Part shown: positions 1 through 6,474 of the stretch, one piece after another | How positions within the stretch are numbered: position 1 is the stretch's first letter | How the letters are laid out: each line of letters begins with the position of its first letter | From: JAYTQQ01 sp043784965 | GTDB taxonomy: Bacteria; Bdellovibrionota; Bdellovibrionia; Bdellovibrionales; JAMPXM01 | Assembly (NCBI GenBank): GCA_043784965.1 | Contig: JAYVXS010000266.1 | Span: 1-11,716, forward strand | Length of the DNA stretch: 11,716 bases | Direction: 5' to 3' | Notes under the pieces: model-generated | What the model was told of the DNA's origin: nothing | Seen by the model: the letters and a program-made list of their open reading frames with translations, nothing else | The model's database searches: none | Position numbers and translations under genes: made by a program

Positions 1-11
1 CTAACTACTCA

Positions 12-254
12 ATGATGGCAAATCGAAAAGCCATTATTACTGAACTCAATCTCAGATCAAAAAATCGCCAGCAAACGACTTCGGCAAAAGCTGAGACGAG
101 CGCACGCCCAACTTCTGAACCTGACCTTGAGGCAATTGAAACCCAGCAAATTATGGGTGATCTCATTGAGCTTTTGAATTCAAATAGAAAACCAGGCTGG
201 ATCGACAGAGGAACTGAAAAATTCAAGCGGCTGTTTGGGGGCGGCGGCGACTGA
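12..254 (+). CDS. Small hypothetical protein (80 aa), possibly 5'-partial
   Basis: I do not recognise this protein. From the ATG at 12 it encodes 80 residues: a basic N-terminus, a Ser/Thr/Glu-rich low-complexity stretch (about 20-40), a predicted helix (about 40-57, with IMGDLIELLNSNR) and a basic tail ending in a short Gly run. There is no signal peptide, membrane segment or cysteine. No Shine-Dalgarno is visible in the 11 upstream bases, and the frame is open to the window edge, so the true start may lie outside. An alternative ATG is the next codon. The amphipathic C-terminal part is protein-like, but the function is unknown and the gene call itself is moderate. Confidence 0.45.
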   Translation: MMANRKAIITELNLRSKNRQQTTSAKAETSARPTSEPDLEAIETQQIMGDLIELLNSNRKPGWIDRGTEKFKRLFGGGGD

Positions 255-406
255 TTGCGGTTTTTCTGTTTCTGTCTCAGTTATGGGTTGATCAGTGGGC
301 GCCATGATTTCTGACACCGTCTCCGAAATCAGTTTGCCAGACTCACAGCCCCTGAACTCGGCTTACAGATATTTTATAAATTAGAAAAAGAAAGAAGCGT
401 CAATTT

Positions 407-811
407 TTAGCGTCTTGTGGCTTCCATTTTAAATGGACCATCATTAGACATTCCTGAAAACATAAAATGACCCTTAACAACATCAACAAAAGTCGAAGTC
501 AAAACCGCTTGGCCAATTGAAAGAAGACAAGTTGGTTTGCCGTTGGTATTGCCCTCGCCAAAACCGATTGGATATTGCTCTTGTGGACGACCATTTACGA
601 AAATCGTAAAAATCATCCCTTGTGGCCACTTTGTAATTTCAATGAGCTCTCTTTCAGTGGGTCTATTTCTAGAAGTGAGAACAGAGTTAAATTCTCCGAT
701 AAAATTCTTCTTAATTTCAGCACAGGGATCAGCTGCACTTGCAAATAACGGAATTGCGATGATCAAGGCAAGCATAATGTTTTTCGCTAAATTTTTCGCT
801 AAATTTTTCAT
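407..811 (-). CDS. Exported hypothetical protein with Sec signal peptide (134 aa)
   Basis: Unknown periplasmic or secreted protein. The start at 811 is chosen over an in-frame ATG at 946 because it has an AAGGAG Shine-Dalgarno 5 nt upstream and because translation from it gives a classic Sec signal peptide: basic MKNLAKNLAKN, a hydrophobic core, and an ASA cleavage site near residue 26. The mature part is about 108 residues, with two cysteines (30 and 95) that could form a disulfide after export and no lipobox Cys at the cleavage site. Gly/Phe/Thr-rich strands suggest a small beta-rich fold. The signal peptide n-region carries a tandem NLAK-NLAK duplication. It stands alone on the minus strand with no operon partner. 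No family is recognised. Confidence 0.72.
   Translation of the reverse strand: MKNLAKNLAKNIMLALIIAIPLFASAADPCAEIKKNFIGEFNSVLTSRNRPTERELIEITKWPQGMIFTIFVNGRPQEQYPIGFGEGNTNGKPTCLLSIGQAVLTSTFVDVVKGHFMFSGMSNDGPFKMEATRR
786..809. repeat. 12-bp tandem duplication in a signal-peptide n-region
   Basis: Two adjacent copies of a 12-bp unit (CTAAATTTTTCG, approximate phase) encode NLAK-NLAK near the N-terminus of the exported minus-strand protein. The reading frame is kept and the positive charge of the n-region is increased. Confidence 0.65.
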
Positions 812-816
812 AGAAG

Positions 817-822
817 CTCCTT
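817..822 (-). promoter_or_regulatory. Shine-Dalgarno AAGGAG fixing the start of the 407-811 gene
   Basis: On the minus strand AAGGAG lies 5 nt before the ATG at 811. No comparable site precedes the longer ATG at 946, so the shorter protein with the signal peptide is the supported reading. Confidence 0.7.
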
Positions 823-1101
823 TTTGTTGACGAACTTTTAATCTCTGTGTGAAAGTAATGCAAGTACTAAAGATCCGCTGGAAGCAGCATTTCGGGCCCA
901 TTTCTGGGGCTGGTGATGAGACCCTCCCGCTCATTTTCAAAATCAATTAGAGCTCTTCTGGTCAGGTTTTTCGATGTCAACTTTTAAATAATTATTTTGT
1001 AGTGACTTGAGATGCTTTCAGCCTACTTCGCTTATTTTTCTTTTATGAAAGGCCTTTTTTTCATTGCTTCGAATCTCGAAGATTTGTAACTTCCTTCGCT
1101 T

Positions 1102-1686
1102 ATGTCAAATGGCAATCTTTATCCACCTCAGGCCTTTACGCGCGAGATGCTTTCTCAGGCATTTGTGTGGCTCCAAGCTCAGCCTGATTCGGTTCGCGAA
1201 CTTGCTAAAAATCCTGAGACGCTCATTTCAATTTATTTGAAGACGCAAAGATCTCAACTCTTCAATCAAAAAAAGCTCGAAAGCCAAAACTCAAACCCAT
1301 ATGCAGATGCACCGGTGACCGCACAAAATTTTATGACAGACCTCAAGTCCTTAGCTGAAGGTCTCAAACAGTTCGAAGATCCGGCCGCGCAAAGTTTGCC
1401 GCTAGTTCCACAGCAAGAACAGTATATAGCTCAGCCAAGTCCTACAGTTCAGCCCAGAAGCGAAGTCAGAAATGAAGTCAGAAGTGAAGTCAGAAGTGAA
1501 ATTCACCAGCCGAAAAACAATGCCCATGCAGCTCAAGTTTCTCCCGAGAAGACTTCGCAATTGAACTCAAATAGCCAATATATGATTCGGGAGGTCAAAG
1601 AGAAGCTGAATCTAAGTTCCGATCTTGAGACCCTCAATATGTTGGTTGCAATTGCTTACAAAAATTTAAAAAGCCTGATAGATTAA
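1102..1686 (+). CDS. Conserved hypothetical protein upstream of ileS (194 aa)
   Basis: Function unknown. Three parts can be seen. Residues 8-55 form a helical, conserved-looking segment (PPQAFTREMLSQAF.WLQ...LISIYLKTQR). The middle, about 56-158, is Gln/Ser/Pro-rich low complexity and includes four tandem tetrapeptides (RSEV RNEV RSEV RSEI, 119-134). The C-terminus, 160-192, is a compact helical segment (IREVKEKLNLSSDLETLNMLVAIAYKNL) whose helix-turn-helix spacing recalls ribbon-helix-helix DNA-binding proteins; that likeness is inference. There is no signal peptide, membrane segment or cysteine, so it is probably cytoplasmic. No SD precedes the ATG. It ends 75 nt before ileS, with a possible ileS promoter at its stop codon. 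From memory, proteins of this layout occur in Bdellovibrio relatives; I cannot verify that here. Confidence 0.75.
   Translation: MSNGNLYPPQAFTREMLSQAFVWLQAQPDSVRELAKNPETLISIYLKTQRSQLFNQKKLESQNSNPYADAPVTAQNFMTDLKSLAEGLKQFEDPAAQSLPLVPQQEQYIAQPSPTVQPRSEVRNEVRSEVRSEIHQPKNNAHAAQVSPEKTSQLNSNSQYMIREVKEKLNLSSDLETLNMLVAIAYKNLKSLID
1456..1503 (+). repeat. Four tandem 12-bp repeats encoding (R-S/N-E-V/I)4
   Basis: Four consecutive 12-bp units of the type AGAAGTGAAGTC encode RSEV, RNEV, RSEV and RSEI in the linker of the 1102-1686 protein. The middle copies are nearly identical, which points to recent slippage. The frame is preserved. Confidence 0.8.
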
Positions 1687-1711
1687 CCAAATTGCCCCAG
1701 CTAACTATACT
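1683..1711 (+). promoter_or_regulatory. Candidate sigma-70-type promoter for ileS-lspA-lgt
   Basis: TTAACC (1683-1688, 4/6 to TTGACA) lies 17 nt before TATACT (1706-1711, 5/6 to TATAAT). Transcription would begin near 1718 and give a leader of about 44 nt before the ileS GTG. The -35 overlaps the stop codon of the preceding gene. This is a consensus match only. Confidence 0.4.
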
Positions 1712-1761
1712 ATGAATAAGGATGCTGGCCACGGCTTCTAGATTTTGTTTGGAGATATAAC

Positions 1762-4548
1762 GTGAGTCAAAACAACGACAATAAAAGTACATCACACGCC
1801 AGCGAACTAAAAAATACACTCAATTTGCCAATTACAGATTTTCCGATGAAGGCAAATCTTTCTGAAAAAGAGCCGCAAGCCATTTCGAACTGGAATGAGA
1901 AGAGGCTCTATCATAAAATATTGCAAAAAAATGCGGCACGCCCTAAGTTCGTGATGCCAGATGGGCCACCTTATGCCAACGGCAATATTCATATTGGTCA
2001 TGTCCTCAACAAATGTCTTAAGGATTTTGTCATAAAGTATAAGAATATGTCAGGCTTTAAGGCGGCATTTATCCCCGGCTGGGATTGTCATGGCTTGCCG
2101 ATTGAGCTCAAAGTTACTAAAGAGCTCGGCGCAAAACGAAAAGACAAATCAGAAGCTGAAATTCGTGAGCTTTGTAGACAAGAAGCAAAAAAGTGGATCG
2201 AAATTCAAAAAAGTCAATTTATGCGTTTAGGAATTCTTGCGGAATGGGAGAATCCTTATTTAACTCTCAGCCCTGAATATGAGGCTGAAGAAATTCGTGA
2301 GCTCGCTCGCTGCTTAAAGACGGGCGTTTTATACCGCGGCGAAAAACCAGTCTATTGGTGCCCAAGCTTACAAACCGCTTTGGCAGAAGCTGAGGTTGAG
2401 TATGCGCCCCACAAGAGCCACTCAATCTATGTAAAGTTTTTTATGGATAAGGGCCTTGATAAATTTTCATCAAAGCTTTTAAAGAAGCCCACGGCGGTTG
2501 TCATTTGGACAACCACTCCTTGGACTTTACCGGCCAATCTCGGCATAGCTTTTCATCCTGACTTTGAATATGAGTTTTTTGAAACCGACGAAAATTACTT
2601 ACTGATTGCCTGCGAACTTAAAGAAGCTTTTGAAAAAGAAACTGGCGTTTTACTAAGGGCAACAGGAATTAAAACCAGAGGATCTGCACTAGACCGAATG
2701 ACTGCACGTCATCCCTTTATTGATCGCGAATCCCTCTTTGTTTTGGGCGATCACGTGAGCCTAGATGCGGGCACAGGTGCAGTTCATACAGCTCCCGGCC
2801 ACGGCCAAGATGATTATAAAGTCGGTCTTAAATATGGCCTAAAAGTTTTAAGCCCGGTGGATGCTGCTGGCAGATACACCGAAGAGGTCCCCGAATATCA
2901 AGGCCAGAAAATTTTTGATACCAATCCGGTAATCGTTGAAAGACTGAGAGCAAGCGGCCATCTCATATTTGATAAGATTTTTGAACATAGTTATCCACAT
3001 AACTGGCGCTCGTTGACTCCTTTGATTTTTAGAGCGACACCCCAATGGTTTTTGGGAATGGATTTGGAGTCCAATCCTATTCGCCAAAAGGCTTTGGCTG
3101 CACTAAAAGAAATTCAGTTCGTTCCAAAGTGGGGCGAGAGCCGGATTCGCTCGATGATTGAGAATCGTCCCGACTGGACATTGTCGCGCCAAAGAATTTG
3201 GGGCGTGCCGATCCCAGTTTTTTATTGCGAAAAATGTGATGCAGAAATTCTCGAAGTGGCCGTCATGGAAAAGGTGGCAGACCTCATGGAGAAAAATGGT
3301 GGCATTGAGGCCTATCATAACCTCCCGATTAAGGATTTTATTGGCGATCGCAAATGTAAAAAATGTGGACATACCGAATTCAAACGTGGCCAAGATATTT
3401 TAGACGTCTGGTTTGATTCGGGTGCTTGTCATGCCGCCGTTCAAAATAAACGAGCTGATCTAGCAAGTCCGGCAGATATTTATCTTGAGGGCAGCGATCA
3501 ACATCGTGGTTGGTTTCAAACCAGCTTATTGTCGTCGATTGCATCTACCGGCAAATCGCCGTTTAAAGCATTGGTCACCCATGGCTTTGTGAACGATGCC
3601 AAGGGTCGCAAGATGAGTAAGAGTATTGGCAACGTCATTGATCCGGCGGACATTTGGAAGAAAGATGGCGCTGAAATCTTACGCCTTTGGTCGGCCTATG
3701 AAGATTTTGGCAATGACCTCAGTTGTGGCCCCGAAAGCTTTCAGCGAGTCACTGAAAGCTACCGCAAATTTCGCAATACCATTCGCTTCATGCTCGGTAA
3801 TTTAGGTGATTTTGATTCGGTAAAAGACCCCATTGCTTATGACAAGATGACCGCACTCGATCAGTTGGCCTTGAGTAAACTCAACGACTTGATTGCTAAA
3901 ACTACTGATGCCTATGAAAAATATGAGTTTTTTAAAGTCTTTCAAGCGCTCAATAGTTTCTTTACCGTCGATTTGTCGGCAGCCTACCTCGATATGCTCA
4001 AAGATCGTCTCTATACCTGGAGAAAAGACTCCCTTGAACGCAGGTCTTCGCAAACGGTCATCTTTGAGCTCTTAAGTAATTTGATTCGCATAATGGCACC
4101 GATAACCTCTTTTCTGTCCGAAGAAACACTTGGATACTTGCCAGGCAATAAAGCTGAAAGTGTGTTTTTGCTCGAATTTCCAAAGCCACAGACGAAATGG
4201 GATAATGCTAACTTGAAATTGGAGTTTGAAAAACTGTTCGAACTTCGTTCTGAAATATCAAAGGCACTTGAAGAACTGCGCCGAGAAAAAGTGATTGGTT
4301 CTGGCTTGGATGCTAGACTTGAACTCGCTGCCGAAGGCGAAACTTATCAAATTCTGAAAAAATATGAGAAAAATTTGTCTGAGTATTATATTGTTAGCCA
4401 AGTGATATTAACTCAAGGAACAGCAAAAATTTCAGTGAGTAAGGCGAAAGGCGCAAAATGTGAACGCTGCTGGTATTTTGACGAAAAAATCGGAGTTAGC
4501 AAAAGCTTTCCGACTATTTGTCCAAAATGTGTGAGGGCATTGGAATGA
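1762..4548 (+). CDS. ileS: Isoleucyl-tRNA synthetase
   Basis: Cytoplasmic class I aminoacyl-tRNA synthetase that charges tRNA-Ile using ATP and hydrolyses mischarged valine. The GTG start has GGAG 7 nt upstream. Visible motifs are HIGH at 77-80 (in GPPYANGNIHIGH), the CP1 editing-domain signatures WTTTPWTLPAN (249-259) and GTGAVHTAPGHGQDDY (337-352), a four-Cys cluster CEKC/CKKC (489/492 and 532/535) in the inserted part of the catalytic core, the DVWFDSG segment, KMSKS at 617-621, and a C-terminal zinc finger CxxC...CxxC (900, 903, 920, 923). The length, 928 residues, is close to the usual ~930-940 of the bacterial enzyme with a C-terminal zinc finger, so it is complete. It is the first gene of an operon with lspA, which overlaps its stop codon. 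No T-box leader is seen in the 75 nt upstream. Confidence 0.98.
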   Translation: MSQNNDNKSTSHASELKNTLNLPITDFPMKANLSEKEPQAISNWNEKRLYHKILQKNAARPKFVMPDGPPYANGNIHIGHVLNKCLKDFVIKYKNMSGFKAAFIPGWDCHGLPIELKVTKELGAKRKDKSEAEIRELCRQEAKKWIEIQKSQFMRLGILAEWENPYLTLSPEYEAEEIRELARCLKTGVLYRGEKPVYWCPSLQTALAEAEVEYAPHKSHSIYVKFFMDKGLDKFSSKLLKKPTAVVIWTTTPWTLPANLGIAFHPDFEYEFFETDENYLLIACELKEAFEKETGVLLRATGIKTRGSALDRMTARHPFIDRESLFVLGDHVSLDAGTGAVHTAPGHGQDDYKVGLKYGLKVLSPVDAAGRYTEEVPEYQGQKIFDTNPVIVERLRASGHLIFDKIFEHSYPHNWRSLTPLIFRATPQWFLGMDLESNPIRQKALAALKEIQFVPKWGESRIRSMIENRPDWTLSRQRIWGVPIPVFYCEKCDAEILEVAVMEKVADLMEKNGGIEAYHNLPIKDFIGDRKCKKCGHTEFKRGQDILDVWFDSGACHAAVQNKRADLASPADIYLEGSDQHRGWFQTSLLSSIASTGKSPFKALVTHGFVNDAKGRKMSKSIGNVIDPADIWKKDGAEILRLWSAYEDFGNDLSCGPESFQRVTESYRKFRNTIRFMLGNLGDFDSVKDPIAYDKMTALDQLALSKLNDLIAKTTDAYEKYEFFKVFQALNSFFTVDLSAAYLDMLKDRLYTWRKDSLERRSSQTVIFELLSNLIRIMAPITSFLSEETLGYLPGNKAESVFLLEFPKPQTKWDNANLKLEFEKLFELRSEISKALEELRREKVIGSGLDARLELAAEGETYQILKKYEKNLSEYYIVSQVILTQGTAKISVSKAKGAKCERCWYFDEKIGVSKSFPTICPKCVRALE

Positions 4549-5108
4549 AAATAAAATACCTTTTGCTGGCCGCTATCAGTGGCGTGGTCGTGACTTCGGA
4601 TCAGGTTGCGAAAATTTATATTCATACCCATTTTAGATTGGGCGAATCGTATCAGGTAATAGCCAATTTTTTCAACTTAACCTATGTACGCAATCCTGGT
4701 GCTGCATTTGGTTTCTTGGCCAATAGTCATCCCGCTTTTCGAGATATTTTTTTTCTTTCGATGCCACCAATCGCACTTTTAATTATTTTGGCAATTATGC
4801 GCGGTATTCGTGATGACGATAAGTGGATGGCCGTATCGCTTTCGTTGGTTTTTGCTGGGGCTATTGGTAATTACATTGATCGACTACATTACAGCTATGT
4901 CGTCGACTTCTTAGACTTCACGATTCGCATTAAAAATTCTTTAGGTATTTCTCAAGCTTACTCCTGGCCGGCATTTAATATTGCGGATATGAGTATTGTT
5001 ATAGGCGTCTGTACACTACTCTTTTTAGAACTGATAAAACAGCAAAAGCCGGCAGACAACACAACCAGTAAAAAGGACTTAAGCGTTGAAACAACCGCAC
5101 GCGATTGA
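4545..5108 (+). CDS. lspA: Lipoprotein signal peptidase (signal peptidase II)
   Basis: Inner-membrane aspartyl protease that cleaves the signal peptide of diacylglyceryl-modified prolipoproteins. The ATG at 4545 overlaps the ileS TGA (ATGA) and has GAGGG 7 nt upstream; the longer frame from 4518 has no support. The 187-residue protein has four hydrophobic segments (about 4-20, 66-86, 94-111, 146-164). Family motifs are SDQ near residue 18, the NLTYVRNPGAAFG block (44-56), GNYIDR (108-113), VVDF (119-122) and PAFNIAD (142-148). By alignment to known LspA proteins, D121 and D148 are the likely catalytic pair. The spacing between them (27 residues) is larger than in E. coli, so a short periplasmic insertion (about 128-140) lies between the motifs. 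The hydrophilic tail (165-187) overlaps the lgt start. Confidence 0.96.
   Translation: MKIKYLLLAAISGVVVTSDQVAKIYIHTHFRLGESYQVIANFFNLTYVRNPGAAFGFLANSHPAFRDIFFLSMPPIALLIILAIMRGIRDDDKWMAVSLSLVFAGAIGNYIDRLHYSYVVDFLDFTIRIKNSLGISQAYSWPAFNIADMSIVIGVCTLLFLELIKQQKPADNTTSKKDLSVETTARD
5073..5077 (+). promoter_or_regulatory. Shine-Dalgarno (AAGGA) supporting the lgt TTG start
   Basis: AAGGA lies inside the lspA coding region 8 nt before the TTG at 5086. There is no in-frame ATG nearby, which makes the TTG the best initiation codon for lgt and implies translational coupling to lspA. Confidence 0.6.
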
Positions 5109-5895
5109 TGGGAACTGGCCCTTCATTCGAGCTTTTGACCTAAATATTTCAACTTACTATCCAATCATTTCGCTAGTTCTTTGCATTTGTCTCATTTGGC
5201 TCGTGAGACGGGCGCGAAATCGTGACTTTGAAATCAGGTGGACCATTGACCTTGCCATTTTGGTGATGTTCTCAGGCTTTATCGGCGCTCGCATATTTCA
5301 CATCTTCTTCGAAGATTTTGATTATTATAAATATAATCCTATCGATTCTATAAAATTTTGGAATGGCGGATTTGTTTTTTACGGAGGCGCCTTAACGGCA
5401 TTTTCAACTGGCGTCATTTTCTTGCGCGTAAAAAAGCTCCCGGTTGGCGAATGGCTCAATTTGGTTGCCCCAGTTGCGGCCCTTGGCTACGCCCTAGGGC
5501 GGATAGCTTGTTTTCTAACGGGCTGTTGCTTCGGCGGCGCCTGTGAGCTCATCCCAAGCTATGCTTTTCGCCATCCCACCCAGCTTTATGCCGTCCTTAT
5601 TGAATTGTTGGGTCTTTTGATTTTAGTAAAACTTGAAAGCTCCCCCAATATTTTAAACCAGCGCCTGAGGCAGGTTTCAGGGTATTTATTCTGTATCTGG
5701 ATTTTTCTGCATTCACTTGGCCGTATCTTCATGGAGCTTTTGCGCGTAGATCCACGGGGGCCAATGCCATTTTCCCTAAGTATTTCAACTTGGATCAGCC
5801 TTTCGCTGCTAATTATCACTTCACTTTACTTGAAGTCGCAGCTTAATAAGTCCAAAAGGCCCCATTTGACCGCCCCTAACTCAAATTTTTCTTAA
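5086..5895 (+). CDS. lgt: Prolipoprotein diacylglyceryl transferase (GCC-type Lgt)
   Basis: Polytopic inner-membrane enzyme that transfers diacylglycerol from phosphatidylglycerol to the lipobox cysteine of prolipoproteins, the step before LspA. From the TTG at 5086 it has 269 residues and about seven hydrophobic segments. Recognisable blocks are GFIGARIFH (64-72), WNGGFVFYGGAL (92-103), LGRIACFLTGCCFG (137-150), HPTQLYA (163-169) and the C-terminal GRIFMELLRVDPRG (212-225), whose arginines match conserved Lgt positions. The enterobacterial FHGG histidine is Tyr99 here and the Asn of GRxxNF is Cys142. This matches the GCC-type Lgt branch I know from Bdellovibrio- and delta-proteobacterial-type genomes, not a damaged enzyme. 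It overlaps lspA by 23 nt and is the last gene of the operon. Confidence 0.93.
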   Translation: MKQPHAIDGNWPFIRAFDLNISTYYPIISLVLCICLIWLVRRARNRDFEIRWTIDLAILVMFSGFIGARIFHIFFEDFDYYKYNPIDSIKFWNGGFVFYGGALTAFSTGVIFLRVKKLPVGEWLNLVAPVAALGYALGRIACFLTGCCFGGACELIPSYAFRHPTQLYAVLIELLGLLILVKLESSPNILNQRLRQVSGYLFCIWIFLHSLGRIFMELLRVDPRGPMPFSLSISTWISLSLLIITSLYLKSQLNKSKRPHLTAPNSNFS

Positions 5896-5970
5896 GAGTA
5901 ATGGGTGAACCCAATAGCCTCACGGATAAAAATTTTTTCATTTCTGGTTCATCCAGGGTTTAGATGCCCG

Positions 5971-5979
5971 TGCTAGATT
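5971..5979 (+). promoter_or_regulatory. Candidate extended -10 promoter for the 6018 gene
   Basis: TGC followed by TAGATT (5974-5979) forms an extended -10 element. It would start transcription near 5986, about 32 nt before the ATG. No convincing -35 is seen, so the match is weak. Confidence 0.28.
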
Positions 5980-6017
5980 GATTTTCAGACAAACAACCCA
6001 CTCTTAAAGGAGTTTAT

Positions 6018-6221
6018 ATGAAGGCAATTATCGCGTCTATCGTTCTTGGTTTAGCAATGACAGCTACTGCAGCTGATACAACTGCTCCAGCTACAACTGC
6101 TCCAGCAGCACCAGCTGTTGCTCCAGCAACTGCAGAAACTGCACCAGCTCCAAAAGCTGAAAGCAAAAAAGTAGCTAAAAAAGCTAAAAAAGCTAAAAAA
6201 GCTGCTAAAAAAGATATGTAA
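6018..6221 (+). CDS. Small exported Ala/Pro/Lys-rich protein (67 aa)
   Basis: Not a family I can name. It has an AAAGGAG Shine-Dalgarno (6006-6012) 5 nt before the ATG. Residues 1-19 are a Sec signal peptide (MKAIIASIVLGLAMTATAA). An Ala/Thr/Pro-rich flexible segment (20-46) follows, then a strongly basic Lys/Ala tail (about 47-66) built from KKA/KKAKKA repeats. There is no cysteine, hence no lipobox despite the neighbouring lipoprotein genes. The mature form of about 48 residues is probably periplasmic and could bind anionic partners such as LPS, peptidoglycan or DNA; this is inferred from charge only. The strong SD, the uniform use of GCT/GCA/CCA/AAA codons and a strong terminator suggest a highly expressed single-gene transcript. 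Confidence 0.82.
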   Translation: MKAIIASIVLGLAMTATAADTTAPATTAPAAPAVAPATAETAPAPKAESKKVAKKAKKAKKAAKKDM

Positions 6222-6223
6222 TT

Positions 6224-6240
6224 TTTCGCTTCACGCGAAA
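6224..6240 (+). terminator. Small stem-loop just after the 6018 gene
   Basis: TTTCGC (6224-6229) pairs with GCGAAA (6235-6240) around a 5-nt loop, 3 nt after the stop codon. It has no proper T tract and may be an mRNA 3' stabilising hairpin rather than the main terminator. Confidence 0.35.
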
Positions 6241-6259
6241 TCTTTCTATCGAATACTTG

Positions 6260-6296
6260 AACCCACGACTCCCCCAAGGATCGTGGGTTTTTTATT
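6260..6296 (+). terminator. Strong rho-independent terminator
   Basis: A 9-bp stem, AACCCACGA (6260-6268) with TCGTGGGTT (6281-6289), encloses a 12-nt loop that can itself pair TCC/GGA. It is followed by a T run (TTTTTT, then ATT) to 6296. It ends transcription of the 6018 gene and lies directly against the palindromic element. Confidence 0.88.
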
Positions 6297-6474
6297 AGAC
6301 CACTTGTGTAACTAGTCGCTAGGTAAAATGATGGAATCTGCTCTAGATCAAGGATTGAAGGCAAAAATGAGACGAGGAATACATAGATTGTATTTTGAGT
6401 CTCATTTTTGCCTAAAGACGCTGAGCTAGAGCGGATTACAAGGCTTTAACCGCGACTAGTTACACAAGAGGTCT
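6297..6474. mobile_element. ~178-bp palindromic MITE-like element
   Basis: Nearly the whole stretch folds back on itself. Outer arms 6297-6319 and 6452-6474 match at all but one position (AGACC, one mismatch, then CTTGTGTAACTAGTCGC). The middle pairs partially, for example GCTCTAG 6340-6346 with 6426-6432. Inner arms 6360-6373 and 6399-6412 are a perfect 14-bp pair (GGCAAAAATGAGAC), and an apical AATACA/TGTATT (6378-6383, 6389-6394) closes a 5-nt loop. ATT stands directly outside both ends (6294-6296 and 6475-6477), consistent with a 3-bp target duplication. It encodes no protein. The left end abuts a terminator; the right end supplies two bases of the stop codon of the minus-strand glycosyltransferase. 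It could instead be a resident regulatory palindrome, but length and end structure favour a miniature inverted-repeat element. Confidence 0.75.

Noticed and set aside
306..330. Inverted repeat GATTTC...GAAATC as terminator
   Set aside because: Only 6-7 bp with a 13-nt loop and no T tract on either strand.
304..384. 26-codon frame MISDTVSEISLPDS... after the first gene
   Set aside because: No SD and too short to support; likely chance.
537..830. 97-residue plus-strand frame
   Set aside because: It runs antisense through the exported minus-strand protein, which has SD and signal peptide; composition is not protein-like.
812..946. Longer N-terminus for the minus-strand gene starting at 946
   Set aside because: It would bury a textbook signal peptide 45 residues inside the protein, and it has no SD; the ATG at 811 has AAGGAG.
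6014..6364. 116-residue minus-strand Ala-rich frame opposite the mini-protein
   Set aside because: It is the complement of the low-complexity Ala/Pro/Lys gene and runs through its terminator into the palindrome.
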